Below, piece by piece: positions 25,204-33,478 of a stretch of DNA of 34,252 bases. The stretch lies in contig VBHI01000215.1 of NCBI GenBank assembly GCA_005881495.1, positions 1 to 34,252 on the forward strand, in the 5' to 3' direction. Origin of the DNA: Chloroflexota bacterium. GTDB taxonomy: Bacteria; Chloroflexota; Ktedonobacteria; Ktedonobacterales; Ktedonobacteraceae. The notes beneath the pieces are model-generated. The model worked only from the letters and a program-made list of their open reading frames with translations, was not told the DNA's origin and searched no databases. Both the position numbers and the translations under genes were made by a program. Position 1 is the first letter of the stretch. Each line of letters begins with the position of its first letter.

Positions 25204-25333
25204 TCTGCTCATTTCAAGAAATAGAAAGAACTGAGCAGTGAAGGAGCGATTCTTCCATACATCGGCGCACTTATATGAAACATATGTCCGGGAGTTTGCC
25301 ATTTGAAACAAGGACGCATGAAGGAGGTCTTCT

Positions 25334-25648
25334 ATGCGGATACAGTTTAAAATGGAAGGTGGTATCGCCTCCTTTCCAGGTCTCAGTAAGCCAATCACGA
25401 TAGACAGTGATCAATTGCCTCAGCAGGAATCCGACGAATTGAAGCGGCTGGTCAATACTACACACTTTTTCGATCTGCCGGCAGTTATAGGTTCACCCGC
25501 ACCTGGCGCTGCGGACTACTTTCAGTACACAATCACTATCCAGGATGATGGAAAGCAGCATACGGTGCGTTTGACTGATCCCATCGAAGACCTCCACCTT
25601 CAAGCGTTACTCACCTACTTTCAGACGCGGAGGCCAACCTTGGGGTAG
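25334..25648 (+). CDS. Emfourin-like inhibitor of M4 metallopeptidases
   Basis: A 104-residue protein resembling emfourin (M4in), the small cytosolic inhibitor of protealysin-like proteases. The order fits by eye: a start with MRIQFKMEGGIASF, a helix QQESDELKRLVNTTHFFDLP, then PGAADYFQYTITIQDDGKQHTVRL and a short C-terminal helix. AAGGAGG lies six bases before the ATG. In Serratia the inhibitor gene follows the protease gene in one operon. Here it faces an M4 protease gene across 259 bases, on the opposite strand. The pairing itself supports both names. Confidence 0.72.
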   Translation: MRIQFKMEGGIASFPGLSKPITIDSDQLPQQESDELKRLVNTTHFFDLPAVIGSPAPGAADYFQYTITIQDDGKQHTVRLTDPIEDLHLQALLTYFQTRRPTLG

Positions 25649-25907
25649 CTTCTTCATCTGACTCCGTATCGGGGTCTCTACAAGACCCGGCTCCAACATA
25701 TTGCGACGGTGGACCGACCCACCCTGTGCCACAACATAGTGATCGCGCTTCGCCGCCCTGGCGGCAGTTGCGTAAGCTGGCTTATAGATTTACCAACAAC
25801 ATCCTACTGGTTGGGAGTAAGCCATCACCGCCAACTGCCTGCGCAGGGTGTAAGCCAGGGAGGGCTCAGCCGAGGAGGCCAAGCCGAGATCACTCTGCCG
25901 GAATGGC
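25649..25907. other. Gap between the convergent inhibitor and protease genes, with hairpins
   Basis: No gene is seen. The gap holds several short perfect hairpins: GGGTCT/AGACCC near 25670-25690, GCCGCC/GGCGGC at 25752-25765 and TAAGC/GCTTA at about 25773-25784. GGCAGTTG also recurs inverted near 25830. None has a T tract, but they may together end transcription from both sides. Confidence 0.4.
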
Positions 25908-27056
25908 CTAGATGATGCCCTGCGCTGTAGCTGTCGCTCGGACAGTCTGTGGTGCCCGCCGCGGCACCGTTCCGGCGCGTGCCAAGATCCGTGCCTGCGC
26001 AGCTGCTACCGCTGCTGCGTCCGCGAATTGTGCGGTCGACCACAGATTCTGCAGCGTCGCGTACCAGATCCTGGCCGCTGCATCCATACCAAGGTCGATT
26101 GCCATCAAGTAGAACCAGCGATTGATGATCCCGGAGTTCAGGTGCGGGTTACCACCAGGTACGTATCCAGCCATGGTGGCCGGCTGAGGATCCTTGCCCA
26201 GAATCGGGTTGTCATATGCCGTCCCGGGGTTCGCCATCGAGCGAAGGGCTTCCCCGAAGAGGCCTGGGGCCATAATATCTTCGCCGATCAGCCAATTGAA
26301 CTCCCCTGCATCTTGTCCCTGGACGCGAGCGTCGATGCAGGCGCCGAAGATATCGCTGGTCGCTTCGTTCATCGCACCGGGCTGGTCTGTGTACAGGAGA
26401 CCTGCGGTGTATTGCGTCACCCCATGGGTGAGTTCGTGACCTGCAACGTCGACGTCGTTGGTGAGATCCCGGAAGATCACGTTGTCTCCGTTGCCGAAGA
26501 CCATCCGGGTGCCGTCCCAGAAAGCGTTATTGTAGTTCACATCGTAGTTTACGTTCGCATTCAGATTCAGGCCAAGGTTGTTGAGCGAATCCCGTCCCAG
26601 AAGGTCACGATAGAACTCGAGCGCGGCTCCCAGCGAATCGTAGGCGAGATTGGCGTTTTCTTGGAGAACCGCGGGATCGCCCTCGTTCCGCACGTCGTCA
26701 ACATCGAAGTTAAACTGGTTATGGTCGTCGTAAATGAGGCGAGCATGCGTGTCTGGCCTCGGTATCGTTACTATGCCCGCAACAGCGACTGAACCACCGG
26801 GCTGCAGAGAAGTTGGCCCTGGTGAGCCAGGCTGTTGGGACGTTGGCCCACGTGCGCCAGGCTGTAGTCCATGTGGGCCAGGCACCGACGGGGTCAACGA
26901 TTCTTCCGCACTTTGTCGACGCTTCTGGCGCATTGCCTCTGAGATCTCAATGGATCGGCGAATCTCGCTAACATCGCCGCGTTCCTCCAGCGCTCGATAT
27001 CTGGCAATGTTCTCGAGTACGTGCCGCGGCACGTAGAAACATACATGACGATTCAT
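25908..27056 (-). CDS. Protealysin-like M4 metallopeptidase with collagen-like linker
   Basis: Thermolysin-family zinc protease of 382 residues, made as a precursor with a short protealysin-type propeptide. The propeptide motif is FYVPRHVLENIARY at about residues 6-19. The zinc site is complete: HELTH at 207-211 and E231 in MNEATSDIFG, 20 residues after the second His as in thermolysin. The catalytic His lies in HLNSGIINRWFY. Between propeptide and catalytic domain sit about 30 residues of Gly/Pro-rich repeats (GPHGLQPGA, RGPTSQQPGS, PGPTSLQPGG). No signal peptide is present, as in protealysin. ATG 27056 has AAAGGAGGAG upstream. The cognate inhibitor-like gene is convergent next door. Confidence 0.9.
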   Translation of the reverse strand: MNRHVCFYVPRHVLENIARYRALEERGDVSEIRRSIEISEAMRQKRRQSAEESLTPSVPGPHGLQPGARGPTSQQPGSPGPTSLQPGGSVAVAGIVTIPRPDTHARLIYDDHNQFNFDVDDVRNEGDPAVLQENANLAYDSLGAALEFYRDLLGRDSLNNLGLNLNANVNYDVNYNNAFWDGTRMVFGNGDNVIFRDLTNDVDVAGHELTHGVTQYTAGLLYTDQPGAMNEATSDIFGACIDARVQGQDAGEFNWLIGEDIMAPGLFGEALRSMANPGTAYDNPILGKDPQPATMAGYVPGGNPHLNSGIINRWFYLMAIDLGMDAAARIWYATLQNLWSTAQFADAAAVAAAQARILARAGTVPRRAPQTVRATATAQGII

Positions 27057-27398
27057 GAAGTACTCCTCCTTTTTCCTATTGTGCCCACGATTTTGCATGC
27101 TCTCTCGGCACACAAAAAAATCCGGCGCGCGACACTAGACAGATTTTCGCGGTACTGACAGTCTTGTACAGCAACAGTGATGCCGTTTCTCCACTGCCGC
27201 TGTATTGATGTACTGCACACAAGTATAATTTGTCTCTCTTAGTTGACTCTGTGAAACAGCTGAGATGAAGCTGAGAAAGCAAGGAGGCCCTGTTCTGATT
27301 TGCGCTAGCGGCTTCAGGGGATGCTTTGCCAAAAACCCTGATTATACAGGGAACAACACGGGTCGCCCTGGAAACTCCGCCCAAGTTAGCTACTTCAC
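27057..27398. other. Gap between the protease and murT
   Basis: Apart from the protease ribosome site, I see no gene. The murT frame is open without a stop from 27326, but the promoter at 27399-27427 shows that this part is not translated as murT. Confidence 0.4.
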
Positions 27399-27427
27399 TT
27401 GCCCACACCCTGGAGGTTTGTTATACT
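27399..27427 (+). promoter_or_regulatory. Promoter of the murT-like gene
   Basis: TTGCCC (27399-27404), a 17-base spacer and TATACT (27422-27427) make a good sigma-70-type promoter. The predicted start is near 27434, about 36 bases before ATG 27470. This decides for the later start over the ATG at 27326. Confidence 0.7.
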
Positions 27428-27469
27428 GCTCAGGGCACACATGAATGTTTATACAAGCGAGGTTTTTTT

Positions 27470-28862
27470 ATGGCAACAGAAGATACACCGGCAGGCACCA
27501 CCAGCGTTAATACAACGCCATCGGGGTTAGGCAAGGCGCGCCTGGCCCTCGCCATTTCCGCCGGAAAACTGGCGGGAGCTTCGGGGCGCTTTTTCCGCAT
27601 CGGCGGCGGTACAAGTTTACCAGGCATGATCGCGCGGCGCATCGACCCCAATATCCTTAAATCGGTGGTTGGAGCGAGTACTGCCGAGAAAATCGTCATC
27701 ACAGGCAGCAACGGCAAAACCACCACCGCACGCATGACTGCCACCATCGCGGACTACGCGGGGCAGCGTGTCTCACATAATCGTACAGGCTCCAACATGC
27801 TGCAAGGAGTCACTTCTGTCGCTGTAAACTTCGCCGATATGTTCGGGCGATTGGACAGCGACGTGCTCCTCTTCGAGATCGATGAGGGAACCATTCCCCT
27901 GGCCGTCCCGGAGATTCAGCCCGATGTGGTCTTGATTACCAACATTTTCCGTGACCAGTTGGACCGCTACGGCGAACTCTACTCGGTCGCCAAAGCGCTC
28001 GATAAAATGCTGGAGAGCCTGCCGGAGACCTCCACCATTCTACTCAATGGCAATGATCCCCAGGTAGCAAATTTCGGACAGAATGCAAAGGCGCAACGCC
28101 TCTTCTTCGGCCTGGAGACCACCGAGGTCGGAACTCCGGTGCCCGAACAATCGGCGGATATCATTCGCTGCATCCACTGCCAGGAGGATTTGCTCTACGA
28201 AGTGGCCTACATGTCGCACCTGGGCCTCTATCGCTGCCCCAATTGTGGTTATACGTTGCCAAAACTAGATTTCGCGGCCACTGCTGTACAACTGGCCCCC
28301 GATGGCGAAGGGCCGTCTCACGTCAAGATTCGCACCCCCCAGGGAGAGATAAAGCTGGATATTCCCCTGCCCGGCGTACATAACGTGTGCGGCGATCGCC
28401 AGCATTCGCCCGGCCTTTGGACGCCTGGAGAAAATACAGGCGGGCGACCAGACCATCTACCTGGCTTTTGTGAAAAACCCCACCTCATTCAACCTTATGC
28501 TGCGACTGATTAAGCAGCATTCTACCGAGAAGCACGCGCTAATCGTCGCCAGCAACACCGTTGTCGATGGCGAGGATTTTGCCTGGCTGTGGGACGTTGA
28601 CCTCGAAGAGATTGCACCAGATATTCGCGATATCGTCTGTAGCGGCAGCAAAGCCGAAGAACTTGCCATGCGCATGAAATACGCTGATATACCCATTAAC
28701 AAGATCAGTACCATCCATGAGCGCGAAGCCGCACTGGATGCAGCGCTAAAAAATGCAGGCCCTGGCGGCACCCTCTACATTATGGCAAGCTATACTCCCA
28801 CCAACGAGCTCCGGCGCATCATGCAGAAGCGCGGCTGGGTGAAACACTTCTGGGAAGAATGA
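27470..28862 (+). pseudogene. murT: MurT-like lipid II amidotransferase subunit, internal deletion and frameshift
   Basis: Mur-ligase-like subunit that, with GatD, amidates D-Glu in lipid II. The first frame (27470 to about 28392) carries the P-loop ITGSNGKTTTARM, HNRTGSNMLQGV, TNIFRDQLDRYGE, NGNDPQVANFG, and the four-Cys zinc ribbon CIHC...CPNC typical of MurT. It reaches LPGVHNV. The second frame picks up at about 28393 with IRPAFGRLEKIQAGD and continues through the DUF1727 domain (KNPTSFNLMLRLI, ASYTPTNELRRIM) to 28862. The helix that normally follows HNVYN, roughly 20-25 residues, is missing at the join, so this is a true small deletion plus frameshift, or an assembly error. As written, the first frame ends at 28513. 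No gatD is nearby. Confidence 0.82.
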
Positions 28863-28896
28863 TACTGCCGTGCTTCCGTATTGCTGATTGAATGTG

Positions 28897-28944
28897 ACGC
28901 TTCTTAGATTGGCTTCTCGTGCCAGTTTAAGAAGTGTTCTTTTT
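28897..28944 (+). terminator. Strong intrinsic terminator after murT
   Basis: ACGCTTCTTA pairs with TAAGAAGTGT (one G-U pair) and ATTGGC with GCCAGT (one G-U pair). This gives a stem of about 16 bp with one unpaired base on each side and a seven-base loop, followed by TCTTTTT. It ends the murT transcript 35 bases after the stop codon, so murT is last or alone in its transcription unit. Confidence 0.85.
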
Positions 28945-29269
28945 AGTGGTTGCTTGTTTTTTAGGGGTGTCTCCTGCTCGAATTCGGGCTTGGGTGAAAC
29001 ACTTCTTCACTCATTCTGTATGGAGAAAGGCTCAGAAATTCAAAAGTGTGTAGTTTTTCAGCGAACCCTATTTTCTCTTAGTATGCCTGTGGTTGAACCT
29101 AGGTCTCAAGCAGCTTCACGCTCTTTTTTGCCGTTGAAATCGTATTATCTATGTGTTTTTTGTGTTCATGTCATTATTTTTGCTATGTCAAATAATGATT
29201 CCCCTTAGAAGTGATGTAATAGCAAAGCTGAAAGGTGTAGAAGTGAGCGAAGCTGTTATGTACGCAAAG
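28945..29269. other. Gap between the murT terminator and the pentapeptide gene
   Basis: No gene is supported. The bases at 28991-29006 repeat exactly 16 bases from the end of murT (28836-28851, TGGGTGAAACACTTCT). The rest is AT-rich with T runs. Confidence 0.4.
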
Positions 29270-30220
29270 TTAGGCTTTATTGAACAGCTCTTCCAGCAAC
29301 TTTTGCCTAGCTTGGTGTTTCTCTTCAGCAGGAGCAATCACCTTTGCATGCAGCTGTTCCAGTAACTCCTCAGTAGTGGCAAATGTGACGGGGGGCCTGA
29401 CAACCCAGGGATACTCTAAAATATCGATGACCATAGCGTATGGCTTTCTGCTGGCTTCGATGATAGGAACGAAGGGAATCTTAAAATGAGGAACGGTGGC
29501 ATAGAGTTCTTGGGGAACCGATGGCCCGCTCAGATCCGCGATGATAAAGCGAGCTAGACCAGCCAAGGTTTTGACCGTTTCCGTGTAGTTGCGATCTTGT
29601 GGCCGCTCAAAGTCAAAGATGATAGGCAAGTATTTCTCTTCTCTCAGCTTGGCAGCGATGGCTTGCAATACCTCTTGGCCACCACCACCGAAGCGTCCGA
29701 GGATAAGCACACCTCGTTCCGTCACGGCATTGAGGACATTGCGGAGCTTCTTGTGATTGAGCAACAGGTAGATGAACTGCGCGACCTCAAGATTATCAAC
29801 CGTGATGGTGGGTTCTCCGTAATTAGTTATGAGGAGGTTTTCCTGTCTCGTTCCATCTAATTGGATCCCCCATGCAGATATTCCATGAATGGAACAATCC
29901 ACCAAGGTGGCTCCAGAAAGGTTTGTCCCAATGAGCGTAGCTCCGTAGAGGTTAGCCCCGCTAAGGTTGGCGTCGCTGAGGTCAGCTCCCCGGAGGTCGG
30001 CTCTGCTAAGGGTGGCTCCGCTGAGATTTGCTCCGCTGAGGTTGGACTCCATGAGGAAGGCTTCGTAGAGATAGGCTCCGCTGAAGTTGACTCCACTAAA
30101 GTTGGCGTTGCTAAGGTTGGCTCCCCAGAGGTCAATCATTATATCAGGATGTTCTTCCCTCCATTGGTTCCATACTTCTACACTTTGTCCGAGTAAATCA
30201 AGCTGTTCCTGGTTTGCCAT
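29270..30220 (-). CDS. Pentapeptide-repeat protein with C-terminal TIR-like domain
   Basis: A 316-residue protein in two parts. Residues about 1-30 (QSVEVWNQWREEHPDI) are the common lead-in of this group. About 16 A(D/N)LSG-type pentapeptides follow to residue about 112 and should form a right-handed beta-helix. The C-terminal domain (about 160-300) has VLILGRFGGGGQEVLQAI, YLPIIFDFERPQDRNYTETV and LARFIIADLSGPSVPQEL. These resemble the TIR-like domain found behind pentapeptide repeats in cyanobacteria and Chloroflexota. Such proteins may act in signalling or defence, but no function is proven for this type. ATG 30220 has AAGGA six bases upstream. There is no signal peptide. Confidence 0.8.
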   Translation of the reverse strand: MANQEQLDLLGQSVEVWNQWREEHPDIMIDLWGANLSNANFSGVNFSGAYLYEAFLMESNLSGANLSGATLSRADLRGADLSDANLSGANLYGATLIGTNLSGATLVDCSIHGISAWGIQLDGTRQENLLITNYGEPTITVDNLEVAQFIYLLLNHKKLRNVLNAVTERGVLILGRFGGGGQEVLQAIAAKLREEKYLPIIFDFERPQDRNYTETVKTLAGLARFIIADLSGPSVPQELYATVPHFKIPFVPIIEASRKPYAMVIDILEYPWVVRPPVTFATTEELLEQLHAKVIAPAEEKHQARQKLLEELFNKA

Positions 30221-30602
30221 ATGGTATCCTTCTCGTAGAAAGCAAAGCCTATGATGGTTTCTTACGCTTCGCTCCAAATATTAGAGGAGATTATACCACA
30301 TGCGTTTTGTGGCTCATCGGGCCTTGTTTGCGCGGCTCGGCGACGCTCGTTTCGTGCCATTTTGTTCGCTGGAGTCTCCCATTGTTCGTGTTTTTCCACC
30401 GGTTTTGCTGTCAGCATTTTCCTCTTGCCTGATCAATTGTGGCTTGTTCGGGCTTCATATGGCAAGCCATGAGGGATGGTATGCTCTACAAAGTTTGGTT
30501 TATGTGATGTTCCATTGTTCAATAGGGCCGTTCAATGCTTCGTCATTTTCGTTGTTGAGTTTTTGGTCATGCCTACTGGCACTAGTAAACTACATCTAGT
30601 AC
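30221..30602. other. 382-base gap without a supported gene
   Basis: Open frames here have no ribosome site and unusual composition. I see no repeat or terminator of note. Short CTAGT/ACTAG words near 30584-30600 could form a weak hairpin after the lipoprotein gene. Confidence 0.4.
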
Positions 30603-31142
30603 TCAAATGTGAATGTCCCAAATCGTCTGTCCTGGCGAGATGAAATTTACCTCGAACAATAGGATGTACTGGTGGACCTTCCCTGAGACCGCAAAAGTAA
30701 GACTCCCCTGCAAGGGTTGGCCTGCTTCCACTTTGCCGTCAAGTGATGAGCTTGCATTTGGGTCATACCCTACCCCATAAGTGTTCCCGTCCGTATCCCT
30801 GACTGTCCAACTCACAAGGCTCGACATAGTTTGTTCAGATGATGAAATATTCTTCGCCTTGACAAAGATATTGAGAAATACCTGATCGGGCTTGAGATAC
30901 GATGCTGTACCCCCATTCTTGGCTGAAACAATGATAATTTGCCAGATGTTACCGACGTTCACAGTCTGACCGACTTTGAAATGTCCGACAGGAGTGGGTG
31001 TTGGCGTGGGTGTGCTTCCTGATGATGAAGGCGAAGTAGGCACATTGGTTCCCGTGTTCGATGCAGAACTTCCGCACGCAATGAGGCCAGCGATAGTGAC
31101 GATGATAGCAACAAATAGAAGCAAGCGGTGGATGTTTTGCAT
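30603..31142 (-). CDS. DUF4352 lipoprotein
   Basis: Secreted lipoprotein of 179 residues. The signal peptide has a hydrophobic core (LLLFVAIIVTIAGL) and a lipobox LIAC with Cys23. A Ser/Thr/Pro linker (about 25-52, with TPTPTPTP) leads to a DUF4352 immunoglobulin-like domain: KVGQTVNVGNIWQIIIVSAK, a FLNIFVKAKNIS core strand and GKVEAGQPLQGSLTF. Such domains are found outside the membrane and are thought to mediate binding; the ligand is unknown. GGGGGAG precedes the ATG. Confidence 0.88.
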   Translation of the reverse strand: MQNIHRLLLFVAIIVTIAGLIACGSSASNTGTNVPTSPSSSGSTPTPTPTPVGHFKVGQTVNVGNIWQIIIVSAKNGGTASYLKPDQVFLNIFVKAKNISSSEQTMSSLVSWTVRDTDGNTYGVGYDPNASSSLDGKVEAGQPLQGSLTFAVSGKVHQYILLFEVNFISPGQTIWDIHI

Positions 31143-31318
31143 GATCTCCCCCTTTGTGTTGCAAAAAATAGATATAACTTGAGTACACCATACTGAAACG
31201 GGGCTTTAGAGGCCTTTACTGCTTGGATAACTGAGCGTGTGGAGGTCTATTTTTTTGTCCAGTTATGGCTAATGGGGTCTATCTGTAGCTATCCTCTTTG
31301 GTGTCAAGTTTGGGTACT

Positions 31319-31894
31319 TTATTGATGTTTTCTTATGAGGCCTGTTCTCTCATAGACATCGCGGACTGGGAATTGAATGCCAAGGCTTTCTAGTTGTGCC
31401 TTGTCTTCTAGTTTGTATGTGGAGAATGTCCATCTGCTCATTTCACGGTGGTAGACTTCTAGAAGGATGCTCTGAGAGTCAGCCATCATATAATCTTGTA
31501 TCGTTGGGTGTGCTTGGTAGTAGAGCAGTTTCTTCCCTCTATCGGTGGTTTCAGTGCTCGGAGAAAGGACTTCGATAACGACCGTAGGATAATGCGTCTG
31601 GTTATCTTGTGGTGCTTCATCGCGTGGATCACAAGTTACTGTAACATCAGGAAAGACGTAACGTGATTCAGAGAGTTGGAGTTGCATGTCAGGGTTGTAT
31701 ACTTTGCAGGGTCCACCTCTCAATAGTCCGTAGAGGATGCCGGTTAAGTTTGCTGTGATGGTCGAATGATCGGCGCTTCCTCCTGCTAGCATTCTTAATT
31801 CACCATCGAGATATTCGTAGCGTGCGCTTTGGCTGTTTTGATTGATGATATGGTAGTCTTCTAGAGTGATGTTTGGGTATTCGCGTTGTGCCAT
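31319..31894 (-). CDS. Uma2 family (DUF820) PD-(D/E)XK protein
   Basis: A 191-residue protein with the Uma2 restriction-endonuclease-like fold. The lead-in TLEDYHIINQNSQSARYEYLDGEL, then the active-site region YVFPDVTVTCD and VVIEVLSPSTETTDRGKKLLYY, give the D...E-x-S pattern with the following D/K. The family is abundant in Cyanobacteria and Chloroflexota, and its biological role is unknown. AAGGAGAG precedes ATG 31894, which I prefer over the upstream in-frame ATG at 31927. Confidence 0.88.
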   Translation of the reverse strand: MAQREYPNITLEDYHIINQNSQSARYEYLDGELRMLAGGSADHSTITANLTGILYGLLRGGPCKVYNPDMQLQLSESRYVFPDVTVTCDPRDEAPQDNQTHYPTVVIEVLSPSTETTDRGKKLLYYQAHPTIQDYMMADSQSILLEVYHREMSRWTFSTYKLEDKAQLESLGIQFPVRDVYERTGLIRKHQ

Positions 31895-32118
31895 TGTGTC
31901 TCTCCTTACTGTACTATATGATACCATACTTTTACCTGGATATTTGTTATTTGATATCAGCTAAAAATCATGTATCATCAATTCGCATCTCTCGGACAAT
32001 AGATACCCCTATCGCTGGTACATGATTTCCTTCAAAAAGAAGAAGATTTACATTTCAATGCCGAGATCAGTAGCAACTAAAATCCTGATGGCGTATTTGG
32101 GTAGTGACTCTTGAAAAT

Positions 32119-33336
32119 TTATGTGTCGCTACTTGGTGGGCGGGATTCGAGGGGTGGTGCGGTGGCGGAGAAATCGTTGGCGACCCGGGGAGTGTACTGG
32201 TCAAGCAAGAACTTGACGCGATCAGGGTCCTGCGCCGCGACGACGAATCCGACATGATACCGCTTGTTCAGACGCCAGACGATCTCTGGTTCCTGGTACG
32301 CTGTGGTATCGGGGTATTCCTGGCGGGCAAGTGTGATGATGACGCCTGCGTAGTTTTGCTGAGGCTCCGGCAGTTGGTAGGCGCCTGGTCCGGGGGCTGT
32401 CTCAATTTTGGCCCACTCGCGCCAGAGGTTGATGCCTGTGGCACCTTCGATCAGTTCTACGATATTGGCACCGCCGACGCGTGCGGCGGTTTCGAGAAAG
32501 TAAAAGTGGCCCTCGTCACGCCCTTTGATAAATTCCATGTGGGCTACCCCCTGCACAAGCCCAAAGGCGTCGAGAATTTGCCGACTCAGTCCTTTCAGGG
32601 TTAGCTCGTCCTCGGAGCCACGGGGAAGCGTGCGGGTGGTGGATATGCCTCCTTCGTGAAAGACGTCGAGTGGCGGACGCCCGTACTGGTGGGCCTCGGT
32701 AAAGACTACCTGACGGTCAACGACCAGTGAATCGACATGATATACGTCACCGGGAATGTAACGCTCTAACAGGTAGAAAGATTGCTTGTCGCCGAGTGTG
32801 TTCAGGCGGGACCAGAACTCGTCCGGGGTATCGATCTTCGTGATGCCGATTGTGGATGCCTCGAAGCGCGGTTTGAGCACCCAGGGTGGTGGCACGCGCG
32901 CCATGAATTGATTGATTCTGTCGTAATTCAGGACGTGGACAAAGCCGGGGACGGGGAAGCCATGCTCCTGAGCTTTGAGGCGCATCGCCAATTTGTCACG
33001 GAAGTAGCGAACGGTAGTATCGCCCATGCCAGGTATGCGCAGGTGTTCGCGCAGGTTGGCGGCCGTCCACACGTCATAATCATCCAGGGCGACGATGCGA
33101 TCGATAAGACGCGTGCGGGCGAGGAAGCTGACACCGTGAATCACCTCGTCCACTTTGGACAGATCGGGCATATGGTATAGTTCATCAATGCTCTCACGGG
33201 GCCATTTAGCATGCTCGAGTGGGGTTACGGTCAGCAAGATCACATCACACCCTTGGCGCTTGCATTCGCGGATGAACTCCTGCCCCTTCTCGTAACTGGT
33301 AATGCAGAGCACAGTTTTCTGAGGTGTGTTTGTCAT
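32119..33336 (-). CDS. ATP-grasp domain carboxylate-amine ligase-like protein
   Basis: A 405-residue ATP-grasp enzyme, expected to join a carboxylate to an amine or thiol through an acyl-phosphate. An N-terminal pre-grasp Rossmann-like region (TVLCITSYEKGQEFIRECKR) precedes the ATP-grasp fold. The fold shows FRDKLAMRLKAQEHGFPVPGF, PWVLKPRFEASTIGI, YLLERYIPGDVYHVDSLV and the metal-binding MEFIKGRDEGHFYFLETAARVGG. The substrate is unknown; relatives make peptides, lipids or polyamine conjugates. ATG 33336 has GGGAGGG upstream. It lies 142 bases behind the MgtC gene on the same strand, with a structured leader between. Confidence 0.85.
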   Translation of the reverse strand: MTNTPQKTVLCITSYEKGQEFIRECKRQGCDVILLTVTPLEHAKWPRESIDELYHMPDLSKVDEVIHGVSFLARTRLIDRIVALDDYDVWTAANLREHLRIPGMGDTTVRYFRDKLAMRLKAQEHGFPVPGFVHVLNYDRINQFMARVPPPWVLKPRFEASTIGITKIDTPDEFWSRLNTLGDKQSFYLLERYIPGDVYHVDSLVVDRQVVFTEAHQYGRPPLDVFHEGGISTTRTLPRGSEDELTLKGLSRQILDAFGLVQGVAHMEFIKGRDEGHFYFLETAARVGGANIVELIEGATGINLWREWAKIETAPGPGAYQLPEPQQNYAGVIITLARQEYPDTTAYQEPEIVWRLNKRYHVGFVVAAQDPDRVKFLLDQYTPRVANDFSATAPPLESRPPSSDT

Positions 33337-33406
33337 CGTTATCCCTCCCAAACGGTGGTTCTCTTTAAAATGAGGTGGGTGCAATGCCTGTCATCACGAG
33401 TGATCA

Positions 33407-33458
33407 CGGAGCGGAACCCCTGCGTTGCTCCGGGGGTTGTACCTTCCCCAATAGTATA
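33407..33458 (-). promoter_or_regulatory. Possible promoter and alternative-hairpin leader of the ATP-grasp gene
   Basis: Reading on the minus strand, TATACT (33458-33453) is a fair -10 with a weak -35 (TAAGCA) 17 bases before it. A few bases into the predicted transcript come AACCCC, CGGAGC, GGGGTT and GCTCCG in that order. The first can pair with the third, or the second with the fourth, but the loops are too short for both at once. This is the logic of a two-state leader. ATCAC/GTGAT follows as another small hairpin. Confidence 0.4.
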
Positions 33459-33478
33459 ACATATCGGCGTTATGCTGC

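Noticed and set aside
26028..26792. Plus-strand open frame of 254 codons
   Set aside because: It is antisense to the M4 protease with its complete zinc site.
27326..27469. Earlier ATG (27326) as the start of murT
   Set aside because: A good promoter lies at 27399-27427, downstream of it, and family members start near 27470.
30300..30599. Plus-strand open frame of 99 codons
   Set aside because: No ribosome site, no family resemblance and atypical composition.
33407..33438. H-type pseudoknot in the ATP-grasp leader
   Set aside because: The connecting loops (0 and 2 bases) are too short to span the stems; exclusive hairpins are more plausible.
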